Source of the DNA: Gymnopus androsaceus JB14
Taxonomy: Eukaryota > Basidiomycota > Agaricomycetes > Agaricales > Omphalotaceae
DNA: 10,116 bases
Direction: 5' to 3'
Assembly (NCBI GenBank): GCA_009733575.1
Contig: ML769686.1
Span: 1-10,116, forward strand
The notes beneath the pieces were generated by a model. The model saw nothing but the letters and a program-made list of their open reading frames with translations. It was not told the origin of the DNA and did no database searches. Numbering within the stretch: position 1 is the first letter of the stretch; each line of letters starts with the position of its first letter. The position numbers and the translations under genes were made by a program. This document shows, in pieces, positions 1 through 6,909 of this stretch.

Positions 1-245
1 GCAGCTGCATCCAATGGAAATGAAGCTATTGTCCAGCTTCTTTTGACCAATGGAGTTGATGTGAATGCTCAGGGAGGCGAATATGGGAATGCCCTCCAAG
101 CAGCTGTATCCAATGGAAATGAAACTATTGTCCAGCTTCTTTTGACAAATGGAGCTGATGTGAATGCTCAGGGAGGCTTTTATGGAAATGCTCTCCGAGC
201 AGCTGGACCCAATGGAAAGCAAGCCATTGTCCAGCTGCTTTGGAC
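1..245 (+). repeat. Ankyrin-coding tandem repeat, 99-nt period (left array)
   Basis: About two and a half copies of a 99-nt unit encode 33-residue ankyrin repeats. Recurrent DNA blocks are gctgatgtgaatgctcaggg and caatggaaatgaa. Differences between units cluster at the residue after GG (E, F), the one after AL (Q, R) and the pair after AA (VS, GP). This is the same repeat family as the array at 9600-10116. Confidence 0.85.
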
Positions 246-405
246 CCACAAGGAAAATTTATGCCTATCACAGCTCCAAGAATTTGAACACACTAATCTG
301 AGCAACCTGTTTGTTGATCGCGACCGTTGTCAATCTCAGTCTCGATGGTCCCAATGCTCTCATTCTACAGAGGAAGCTGAATATAGGCGAAGGAAATTTC
401 ATTGA
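1..405 (+). CDS. Ankyrin-repeat protein, C-terminal end (partial, probable NLR/NACHT-ankyrin)
   Basis: The frame is open from the first base and ends at TGA 403-405, so the 5' part lies outside the window. It encodes just over two ankyrin repeats of 33 aa (99 nt), with the signatures GADVNAQGG, YGNALQAA and AIVQLLL, and then a tail of about 55 residues. The repeats are nearly the same at DNA level as those at 9600-10116, which sit behind a NACHT domain; by analogy this is the sensor end of a cytosolic NLR-like protein. That is inference, because no NACHT is visible here. The tail is rich in Q, S, R and E and looks unlike an ankyrin cap. Another frame (302-463) reads a more ordinary hydrophobic tail containing NLSLDGPNALILQ, so a frameshift near 300-330 is possible. 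Confidence 0.8.
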   Translation, partial: AAASNGNEAIVQLLLTNGVDVNAQGGEYGNALQAAVSNGNETIVQLLLTNGADVNAQGGFYGNALRAAGPNGKQAIVQLLWTHKENLCLSQLQEFEHTNLSNLFVDRDRCQSQSRWSQCSHSTEEAEYRRRKFH

Positions 406-633
406 TTTGATACTGCCATCTACAACGCATTATTCCCCAGGTATACTCACCCCCTGCTTATAGTCATTCTTTAGCTAATGATATCCCCTCAGCCACACAT
501 GCAACTATCAGAAACCCTTCCAGCTCCAGATTTTACAACTATAAAGACCTACAATCAAATGCACCTCATTTCTGCAGGAGGATGCATGAGTTTCAAATGT
601 TCCAAGGACCAAGACCATGCAGTTCACAACAGT
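406..633. other. Region with no recognisable gene, downstream of left ankyrin gene
   Basis: I see no convincing gene. A 63-codon ATG frame (478-669) has no recognisable motif and crosses the start of the duplicated FEX-tail segment in a different frame, so I do not call it. Part of this stretch may be the 3'UTR of the ankyrin gene, or its true C-terminal coding end if the tail is frameshifted (alternative stop TAG 461-463). Confidence 0.4.
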
Positions 634-634
634 C

Positions 635-741
635 ACAGGGAATATTGTGAGGAAGGAGGCAATGTGTAAGTTTTACTAGCATTGTAGAGTTATGTACTGA
701 AATGTAGCTGAAACATTGATCAATTTAATATTAATGAAAGT
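635..741 (+). pseudogene. Relic of the FEX 3' end plus downstream sequence (left copy of a duplicated segment)
   Basis: 635-679 reads TGNIVRKEAMCKFY-stop. The end of the FEX fragment at 6817-6858 reads SGNIKKEVMCKFD-stop. DNA similarity continues past the stop (ttgtagagttatgtac, then aaatgtag) up to the TA where the Tc1-like element starts. So the left locus carries the last codons and 3' flank of a fluoride-exporter gene, with nothing recognisable of the rest of that gene upstream. The segment resumes after each inserted element, at 1825-1856 and 2287-2355. The alignment was done by eye. Confidence 0.6.
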
Positions 742-743
742 TA

Positions 744-1822
744 CACTGGTGGCCAAAACTAATGAACCCCCAAATCACGAAGGTGGGTGCTAAAACATCA
801 TCACCATTGCATTGGATAGCAAGTAGCAATGTAGAAAGTAGATTTTGTATATTCTAATGAATATAGGGTAATGTGGAATGTCTTAAAGTAACCATAGCCC
901 AAGAAAAACAACCAGAAAGGTGGAAATTGAGCAACAACAGCCCAATGACATTTTCAGAACTGTGGATGAAGCTTTGAGCGAAATATGTTCTTTGAAGGCA
1001 TGTTTACCTATGCAGACAGTGCATAAGGTCAAGTAGTAGTCCTAGAGATAATGAAAAATGAGTTTGGACCACAAAAACCTCAAAGTAGCATGCATACCTG
1101 ATACCCAGAGCTTTTCCTGCCCTTCAATGTAACAGCACTCAGTATTCTGTGGTAAAAAGTCTCTCTGTAGCATTTACTACTGTCCTAAAACCCATTAATA
1201 CCTTGTTCTTGACCACAAAACATCAGGAAAAATGGTCTGGGCCCAGCATGACCCCAGGTCACTTAGGCAGCCTAGGCAGCCTAGGAATAATGCAAAAACT
1301 TTGGACACCTCAGGTATCCTAGGCCTCCTAGGCCTCCGAAGCCTCCTAAGCCTCCTAGGCATTCTGGGGGCCATCCTGGGCTGTCCTGGGCTGTCCTGAG
1401 GCATCCTGGGGCAACCTGAGGCAACCTGAGGATACCCTCAGAATTCCTAGGAGGCTTAGGAGGCCTAGGATACCTGAGGTGTCCAAAGTTTTTGCATTAT
1501 TCCTAGGTGGCCTAGGCTGCCTAAGTGACCTGGGGTCATCCTGGGCCCAGACCATTTTTCCTGATGAAGCCCATCTTTTCTGCAAAACTTGTTAGCAAGC
1601 TGGCCAAGTTGCTTGGAGTGTTGTCAGCCAAAACAATATAAAATGCTCCAGAATTTTGGCTACAAGTGACCAAGAGTAGTCCAGGTTACATAGCATAGTT
1701 TTTAAAGTAGTTTTGAGGTCAGTGGTCGAGCTGCTCACAAAGGATGACAATGACAATGAATTTTGAGTATTTTAGCACCCACCTTCCCAATTTGGGGGGT
1801 TCATCAGTTTTGGCTACCAGTG
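744..1822. mobile_element. Non-autonomous Tc1/mariner-like element, 1.08 kb, TA target duplication
   Basis: The ends form a terminal inverted repeat of about 52 bp. The left end starts CACTGGTGGCCAAAACT, and the reverse complement of the right end starts CACTGGTAGCCAAAACT; both continue through GATGAACC- and GGTGGGTGCTAAAA-type blocks with only a few mismatches. TA dinucleotides flank both ends (742-743 and 1823-1824), as expected for Tc1/mariner transposons. No frame inside could encode a DDE transposase, so it would need one supplied in trans. The sequence at 6952-6953 appears to be the matching unoccupied TA site. A CCTAGG-rich fold-back element occupies 1221-1567. Confidence 0.8.
1221..1567. 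repeat. CCTAGG-rich fold-back element, copy 1 (nested in the Tc1-like element)
   Basis: Long inverted arms of about 130-145 bp (1221-1367 and 1439-1567) surround a spacer of about 70 bp. The outer ends read CATCAGGAAAAATGGTCTGG and its inverse, followed by GGGCCCAG and ATGACCCC. Both arms contain ggacacctcaggtatccta and its inverse. The body is built from 9-10 bp units of the CCTAGGCAGC / CCTAGGCCTC type, with CAACCTGAGG repeated in the spacer. The short arginine/proline-rich open frames here are by-products of the repeat. Copy 2 at 3780-4107 has the same ends and size, so this is a dispersed family. Confidence 0.75.
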
Positions 1823-1858
1823 TAGCAAGAGAGTACATACATGGAAAAGGAAGATCTA

Positions 1859-2284
1859 TGGTCCGCTTCACTTAGTCACTGCAAACTTTTTGCAAACTTT
1901 ATTATGCCTTCAAAAAAAGAGATTTTCCTTAGTCCTTTTGCCAATTGATTCCTTTTCATAGTAGGAACAAAATCCTAAGATGGATTATTGATAACTTCCA
2001 AACTGAATGAGATATAAATTTTGATAGCCCTCAATTTGGCACGCCTGCATAAAATTGTACTCTACAGATCAAAAGCACTAGCTACAGCCTCCAGAATACC
2101 TCTGTGAGATGTATATTTGTGTGAACCGAACTGTTGCACATGCAATTGAGCCGGTATACACCCACTGTTTTCTCCATTTTCCCTCCAAATTGGCCAAATC
2201 AGTCCCCATATATATATATATATATTGGCTTCCAGCCAATTTGGTGCATGCAATAAGTTTGCAGTGACTAAGTGAGGCACACCA
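1859..2284. mobile_element. MITE, 0.43 kb, TA-flanked
   Basis: Terminal inverted repeats of about 30 bp: left TGGTCCGCTTCACTTAGTCA, right (reverse complement) TGGTGTGCCTCACTTAGTCA, both followed by CTGCAAACTT. TA dinucleotides flank the element (1857-1858 and 2285-2286), which suggests a Tc1/mariner/pogo-type transposase. There is no coding capacity. Near the right end an AT dinucleotide run (about 2209-2226) sits inside a hairpin with CCAAATTGGC / GCCAATTTGG arms. The sequence on each side rejoins when compared with 6954-7015, as expected of an insertion. Confidence 0.75.
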
Positions 2285-2286
2285 TA

Positions 2287-2607
2287 CACCACCAATCCAC
2301 CAAAACATTGCCAGGATTACCATTGTGAGATCTTCCAGCAGTGTCAATGTGGGATCTCATAAATAGGTTCCTGTCATCCTTCCATCACATTTAATTTGAC
2401 TTCTTTTCAAAACGCTTCTGCGATGTCCTCAAAACCTCCAAGAGATATAGTGAAAACATGACTGTGTAACCTCGAAAATTGGTCACTGATTTTGGCAGGG
2501 AGTTGTCAGACTTGTGAGTTTTTCTCAAATTATTTTGGATTACCACACCATTTCTAATTTCTACTGCCACGTCAATATGGCAATATCAACAATCACCCCT
2601 CGCTTTC
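2287..2607. other. Non-coding stretch; first part matches 6979-7025
   Basis: 2302-2353 (caaaacattgccaggatta, then aatgtggga) aligns with 6988-7025 and is the rightmost visible part of the duplicated segment. From about 2360 to 2607 I see no gene, RNA or clear repeat; AT content is moderate, leading into the CT-rich tract. Confidence 0.4.
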
Positions 2608-2659
2608 CCTCTCACTCTTTCCTCTCACTCTTTCCTTTCACTCTTTCCTTTCAATCTTT
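2608..2659. repeat. 13-bp x 4 pyrimidine tandem repeat
   Basis: Four head-to-tail units: two identical CCTCTCACTCTTT, then CCTTTCACTCTTT and CCTTTCAATCTTT. It lies at the left edge of a CT-rich tract. Confidence 0.85.
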
Positions 2660-3153
2660 CCTCAACCCTCAAATCAGCCTCAGATGAAGCCTAAGAGGCT
2701 GCAACAGCCTGCTGGCAGACTCTCATCTCAATGACTTAAGCTCAAGCTCTCAGCTTCCTCAACTTGATTGCTGTTCCTCCCCAAGTGGTGCCAACACTGC
2801 CTTCATTTCTCCCTCTCACTCATCTCTTACATTAGATTTTCCCCAAGGCTGGAGATTACAACTTTTTGGTATTTGGTATGTTGCCTTGCCTTCATTGAAT
2901 TTCTGTTTTTCTCATTTCTGTTTTTTTTTTATGCAGTGCTTAAACTTCATTTGATTCCCTACCTCCCTCCTCTTCCTTTTCTTCACTCTCCTTCCTTGAC
3001 ACACAGCCGCTATGTAGCACCTCTTGCCCCCATTGACATTTTTTCATTTGTTCGCTTCTTATATTATCAGTGTAAGTAGTTGAAATGTATTGTAATTATG
3101 TCAAATAAAGTGTCTTCTACACTCCCTTTCATTTATGCTGTGAATGGATTTTG
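2660..3153 (+). promoter_or_regulatory. CT-rich promoter/5'UTR-like region with a probable intron
   Basis: The plus strand is strongly pyrimidine-rich (ctcttcctt-, ctccctc- and tttcttc-type runs), a common feature of fungal core promoters and 5' leaders. A well-formed intron lies at 2876-2936 (61 nt): GTATGT donor, T10 tract, then ATGCAG. A 103-codon Phe/Leu/Ser-rich frame (2768-3079) is best explained by base composition and crosses this intron, so I do not call it as a gene. An AATAAA at 3104-3109 could be a poly(A) signal. The region could be the leader of the spliced gene starting near 3154, or the remains of a retrotransposon LTR; I cannot decide. Confidence 0.35.
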
Positions 3154-3664
3154 ATGTTGATGGGCAATGTTAATGAACTGGCATCAATGGCCCAAAACGG
3201 CCCAATTCAAAATATAATATTTGCTCTGACCAAACAGGTTTATGTCCTTTGGAGGTCCCACATATATGTCCTAAGAACATGCTCTGAAAAGAGCCTCCTC
3301 TAACTCATGTTTACAGGTTTCTGGAATGTCATTGCAATGTTCATGGTGGATCATTATTTTGCTTACATCTCAGCAATGTTTTCATATGGGCCAGGACACT
3401 AAAATTGATTTGGAGAAGGTACTCTTCCTCTGTCTATGTGTAAATTTTTGTTACTAATTCTAATCCTTCTATCCCTAGAACCTTATCCAAATCTCAAGAC
3501 TACCTCAACCAGTATACCAATCTGTCATTGAGAAAACTCGTGGGCTTGCTATGAAGACGCAAGCATTGGGAGCTGTGATTGCTCGAACAGGTGCTGTCAG
3601 GCCTGTTGCACCAGTACCATCTACTCCTGTGCCTCAGTCTGCACAACCTGTGGCTGTCAGTTGA
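3154..3664 (+). pseudogene. Small spliced gene of unknown function, probably truncated by an early TGA
   Basis: A consistent model has exons 3154-3237, 3317-3418 and 3479-3664 (123 codons). The introns are 3238-3316 (GTTTAT...CTAAC...TTACAG) and 3419-3478 (GTACTC...TACTAATTCTAAT...CCCTAG), both phase 0. The second has a good branch point and the usual fungal length. The protein includes a middle part with MGQDTKIDLEKNLIQISRL and an A/V/P-rich end (VRPVAPVPSTPVPQSAQPV). TGA 3662-3664 looks like a new stop: the same frame continues for 39 more codons (WEVMLPAPQEVQEVP) until it runs into the CCTAGG element. I do not recognise the family. Minus-strand reading is also partly open at 3665-3777, so the strand of that end is uncertain. 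Confidence 0.35.
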
Positions 3665-3779
3665 GTGAGCAATATCTTGAGTCGATGGGAGGTGATGCTT
3701 CCTGCTCCTCAGGAAGTTCAGGAAGTACCGGAAGCAGCACTGATGCAAGCTCCGGGGGAACAGCATCCAATTCCCATCT

Positions 3780-4107
3780 GCAAAAATGGGTTAAACCTAT
3801 GATGACCTTGGGAACCTAGGCTACCCTGGTCACCCTGGTCACCTTGGGTCTTCCGGGCTACCCCAGGCTACCTTAGGCTACCTCAGGTTACCTCAAGTTC
3901 CTCAGGCTAGCTCAGGTTTACTCAGGTTACCTCAAATTCCCAAGGTTTATCCCTAAATCCTAGGCATCCTAGGTGACCTCAAAGAAACTGAGGCAGTCTA
4001 GGCAACCTAGGTGGCCTAGGAGACCTAGGTATCCTTAGGTTCCCTTAAGTCTCTTTAGGTCATTGTGGGTCAACCTAAAGTCAGCCCTGGGCCCAGACTA
4101 TTTTTCC
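3780..4107. repeat. CCTAGG-rich fold-back element, copy 2 (diverged)
   Basis: The right end (CTGGGCCCAGACTATTTTTC) is the inverse of the end of copy 1 (GAAAAATGGTCTGGGCCCAG). The left end (GCAAAAATGGGTTAAACCTA, then TGATGACC) aligns over 28 nt with copy 1's left end, mostly by G-to-A and C-to-T differences. The body is made of 10-bp units such as GGCTACCTTA / GGCTACCTCA / GGTTACCTCA on the left and CCTAGGTGGC-type units on the right. Length is about 328 bp against about 340 bp for copy 1. I see no clear target-site duplication. It separates coding-like sequence on both sides. Confidence 0.7.
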
Positions 4108-4140
4108 CAATGCCTGACAGTTCTTCATCAACTTTTGGCT

Positions 4141-4330
4141 TGAATTCAACTACCAGTGGAACCACAAATAGTTCATTGGGTTTGGGCAATGATGCTTCAT
4201 TGAATTCAACTGCTTCTTCGACATTGGGCACTGACAGTTCCGGTGGGATGGCCAATTTGGGTTCAAATTCAACTGCATCATCCACAGATGGTTCATCTGG
4301 CGGTTATAGTTCATCCAACTCAACCGCTGG
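4141..4330. repeat. Degenerate 60-nt coding repeat, about 3-4 units
   Basis: TGAATTCAAC recurs at 4141 and 4201, with CAAATTCAAC near 4263 and a weaker copy near 4317, giving a period of about 60 nt (20 codons). Minus-strand translation gives VEFKPK, VEFNEA, VEFEPK and VELDEL. Plus-strand translation (4065-4385, fully open) gives N/S/T/G-rich repeats. The minus reading joins the upstream pseudogene and is preferred, with reservation. Confidence 0.5.
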
Positions 4331-5231
4331 CTCAACGGCAGCAAATGTCCAGGGCTATTTGACACCATTGTCCTTTTGTCAGTGAGTATCTCTTCCAAGA
4401 GTTCTCTCTGCTCTTGCACACTCATTAGATCGAGGGTGGCTCTTACTTATTCTGGTGCCTGGTCTATTAGCAACTGACCATTTTCTTCTGAGTTTAAAGG
4501 GGATCTGTTTGGGGTAGGAGGGTGGATCAGTTGGTAGCGATTATAAGGTAGGCCTCTGTGAATTTGCTCTGCGGTACTAACAATCACTGGGTTTAGATCA
4601 GCATCAGGATATCACATGTAAACCTTGTCCATGTTTACAGTTCATCGCAAGGTATTAAATTCTTGTAATATTGCAGGGTCCTGGAATTTTTGAACCAGGT
4701 ATGCTGGCATATTATTGAAGTCAAGCCTATCCAGTCCCCTTACCAGTTGTACAGCAGTTATAGGGTTGCTGGGATAGGTTGTATTGAGGCCTAATGTTTC
4801 GACAAACATCATAGCCCTTTCTGCGATGCGATTTACAAAGTTTTGGTTGTCCTCTCCTTGGATATAGGCATTCCACTGTCCCCGTATTTCTGCATGTTTG
4901 TCCAATATATCTGCTCTATTGTGAGAGCAGTCATTTAGAACATGGTTGTCTCAGGTGGAGTTTTGATTAATAGGGGTGGACTGGGAACCAATACCAGGTT
5001 GAGAACAATTGGTATTGGGTGGATTCTGATTGGAGATGCTAGGGTCTATTCCCTGCATATGGGTTGGCAGGGATTGCAACGAGTAAGCGCTATCATTGCT
5101 TGTCCTTCTAGGATGTGTGTTTGTTGGATTAATTCTTCCCCGACGCCCCCTACTGCTAGGAGTGTGTGACCATGACGCTGAACGGTTCATTTGTTCAGCA
5201 GTTTTTCTGATAGAACCCATCCACACTGCAG

Positions 5232-5645
5232 CCAGGCCATAATATATTGCGCAAAATACTCTAAGATAAATGTAATGATAAACAATTAGAAAACCAATAT
5301 GAATTTCTCATGAAAAAACCATGATTTCTCGCAGGATAACTACTACAAAATTAACAAAGAAATTTTTTGACAATTGGTACACAAAAATCTTTATGTTTCG
5401 CACCCGAAAAATAAAATGGCCGCTCAGCACTCAGTGAGACCTGCAGAGCCGGTGAGCGGCCGTTTTATTTTTCAGGCGCAAAACATAAAGATTTTTGCAT
5501 ACCATTGTCAAAAAATTTCTGTGTTAATTTCGTAGTAGTTATCACGCAAGAAGTCATTATTTTTTTGTGAGAAATTCATATGATTTTCTAATGGTTTATT
5601 GTTACATTTATCTTAGAGTATTTTGCATGATATTTTATGGCCTGG
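5232..5645. mobile_element. Palindromic fold-back MITE, 0.41 kb, inserted in the minus-strand pseudogene
   Basis: Two arms of about 190-200 bp are inverted copies of each other over nearly their full length, from CCAGGCCATAA at 5232 to TTATGGCCTGG at 5645. They meet at a small loop near 5425-5448, inside the stem GGCCGCTCA / TGAGCGGCC. Shared arm blocks include AAAATACTCTAAGATAAATG and AAAAATCTTTATGTTT. CTGCAG lies at both ends (5226-5231 and 5646-5651); it is either a 6-bp target duplication or part of the arms, since it is itself palindromic. There is no coding capacity. The superfamily is unclear. Transcribed, it would fold into one very long hairpin. Confidence 0.8.
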
Positions 5646-6274
5646 CTGCAGCGCCAAGAGGGTATAGGTCCGCTAAGAGTAGGTGCCTGATTGCTGTTTT
5701 GTTGTCTTAATTCATTGTCGAGAGTTCAAGGATTATGGGTTTCAGTTGTTAGAGGGGTTCCCAGAGGTTGCCCATTGTCCGCAATGACCCTTGATTGAGT
5801 TTCTGGAGGAGTGGGCAATGACCGAGAGGGTGTTTGCTCAGTTACTCTGTTTATGGGTGTTTCCCCTAGTGTTTGTGAGCTAGGGTCAAGGAGTCCCGAG
5901 TCAGATTGTATAGGAGTAGTGTGGCTCTCAGTTGTTTGATGCCAAGATCCATCAGGCCTTCGAACATGGTGGGCCAAAGAAGGTGTTGGATTACTGTTAG
6001 TGTTGTTGGTTCCAGTACAGGAGCCCTCTGTTTCAGTGGATGTTGCCATCAGTCTGGATGATATGCAGTTCTTATATTATGTTAGAACCATGCTCGTGTT
6101 GGACTACAGAAGTACTATAGCTGTAGGTTATCAAGTTTAAAAGATCTATTAATATAATAGGTGATGGCATGGTTGTATTGCCGTGGGCAGACTGAGTGTT
6201 CAATAGTGTCTGGTGGGATGTTGGTCAGGCACTTAGGGTGCTATAAGCAGAAACTTGGTCCGCGTTTATTACCC

Positions 6275-6369
6275 TCTAATACTAATAACTATGTTTCTCT
6301 TGGCGCAATTCGAGGACCTGGGCAGAGACCTGTCAGGGATTGCCACGATAGCAACACTAAGGATACGTA
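6275..6369 (+). pseudogene. Frameshifted remnant of the middle part of FEX
   Basis: Just upstream of the FEX domain, two frames carry short pieces that join naturally: YVSLGAIRG (ending near 6314), then in the next frame LGRDLSGIATIATLRI (ending near 6366). This resembles the helix that closes the first CrcB domain in eukaryotic FEX. Reaching the intact frame at 6361 needs at least two frameshifts (near 6315 and 6366). I see no trace of the rest of the first domain up to 6050, where the minus-strand gene begins. Confidence 0.4.
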
Positions 6370-6858
6370 GTGAGTATCTCAATTGTATCCATATTACTAT
6401 TAATCTATGCCGCTACTCTTCTGGCATTTTTCCTATTTCCAGCTTCATACCAAGACCAAGCCACAGATGCACTACTTTTTGCATTTCCTGGAACGCTTAC
6501 TCGATATACACTTTCTATATTACTTAACCCCCTATTAACTGAGTTTCCACTCAGTACTTTCACTGCCAATCCAACAGGAGCAGGACTCCTCGCAGCTCTC
6601 CATGTTATTCAATCTATCACAAGCAAACCACTATCACCCAAAAGATGCTCTATTATACAAGGATTAGATGATGGCTATTGTGGATGCTTGACAACAATCA
6701 GCACATTTGCAGTGGAGGTTTGCGGATTGAGGAGATGGGAGTGTCTTCAATACGTCTTAATGAGCTGGGGAGTAGGTCAGCTTTTGTTTCTGGTTATCAT
6801 GGGACCTTCATTACTTTCAGGGAATATCAAGAAGGAGGTGATGTGCAAGTTTGACTAG
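6361..6858 (+). pseudogene. Fluoride export protein (FEX/CrcB family), C-terminal half only
   Basis: FEX proteins are plasma-membrane fluoride channels; the eukaryotic form is one chain with two CrcB domains joined by a linker helix. This frame begins with a linker-type membrane segment (SIVSILLLIYAATLLAFFLF) and then a whole second domain: FPGTLTRYTLS, the FTANPTGAG motif with the conserved Asn, GLDDGYCGCLTTISTF with the Phe-box/TTxSTF motif (first Phe position is Ile), and last helix SWGVGQLLFLVIMGP. It ends at TAG 6856-6858. About 165 codons is under half of a usual fungal FEX. There is no ATG at its start (GTG at 6370; stop TAA 6358-6360 just upstream), and the preceding piece is frameshifted, so I call it a 5'-truncated pseudogene. 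An unseen upstream exon cannot be excluded. Confidence 0.75.
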
Positions 6859-6909
6859 ATTTGTAGAACTTTCAGGAAGGATGTGCATGTTGACTAGTAG
6901 ATTTGTAGA
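6813..6909. repeat. Imperfect tandem duplication across the FEX stop codon
   Basis: 6813-6867 (starting ACTTTCAGGG, ending GATTTGTAGA) is repeated as 6868-6909 (starting ACTTTCAGGA, ending GATTTGTAGA). The second unit is about 13 nt shorter. The left copy of the segment (635-690) has only one unit, so the duplication arose after the two loci separated. Confidence 0.6.

Larger units (their letters stand above)
4108..6049 (-). pseudogene. Unrecognised minus-strand gene, interrupted by a MITE and several stops
   Basis: The frame starts at ATG 6049 with a T/S/P/N-rich segment (MATSTETEGSC..., about 107 codons) to TGA 5726-5728, and continues in frame to the palindromic MITE (5232-5645). Beyond the MITE, from about 5226, one frame runs for over 280 codons: an S/N/P-rich part, then a folded-looking part (LDKHAEIRGQWNAYIQGEDN, MMFVETLGLNTTYPSNP, TAVQLVRGLDRLDF), then LLIDQAPE and MSVQEQRELLEEILTDK. 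It is broken at TGA 4951-4953, TGA 4642-4644, TGA 4612-4614 and TAA 4447-4449, and shifts frame near 4350. Its last part carries roughly 20-aa repeats (AVEF/VEL, PPEL). All TGAs fit CGA-to-TGA. I do not recognise the family; a retroelement gag-like protein or a fungal lineage-specific protein are both possible. AT-rich TATA-like sequence lies upstream near 6130-6160. Confidence 0.6.

Noticed and set aside
1195..1585. Two minus-strand open frames rich in Arg, Pro and Leu
   Set aside because: They are translations of the CCTAGG repeat units inside the fold-back element and overlap each other in different frames; no motif.
744..1822. Search for transposase remains inside the Tc1-like element
   Set aside because: No helix-turn-helix or DDE-type block is visible in any frame between the ends and the nested fold-back element.
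2062..2347. Two overlapping minus-strand frames across the right end of the 0.43-kb MITE
   Set aside because: They cross the TA-run hairpin and the inverted repeat end, so they cannot belong to a gene older than the insertion; composition is not protein-like.
2768..3079. 103-codon Phe/Leu/Ser-rich plus-strand frame resembling a membrane protein
   Set aside because: It follows from the pyrimidine-rich strand, and a clear GTATGT...ATGCAG intron lies within it.
2465..3200. Possible LTR (TGTAAC start, AATAAA, end near 3120) with a primer-binding-like TGGCATCAATGG at 3180
   Set aside because: No second LTR, no reverse transcriptase or integrase, no target duplication, and the primer-site match is loose.
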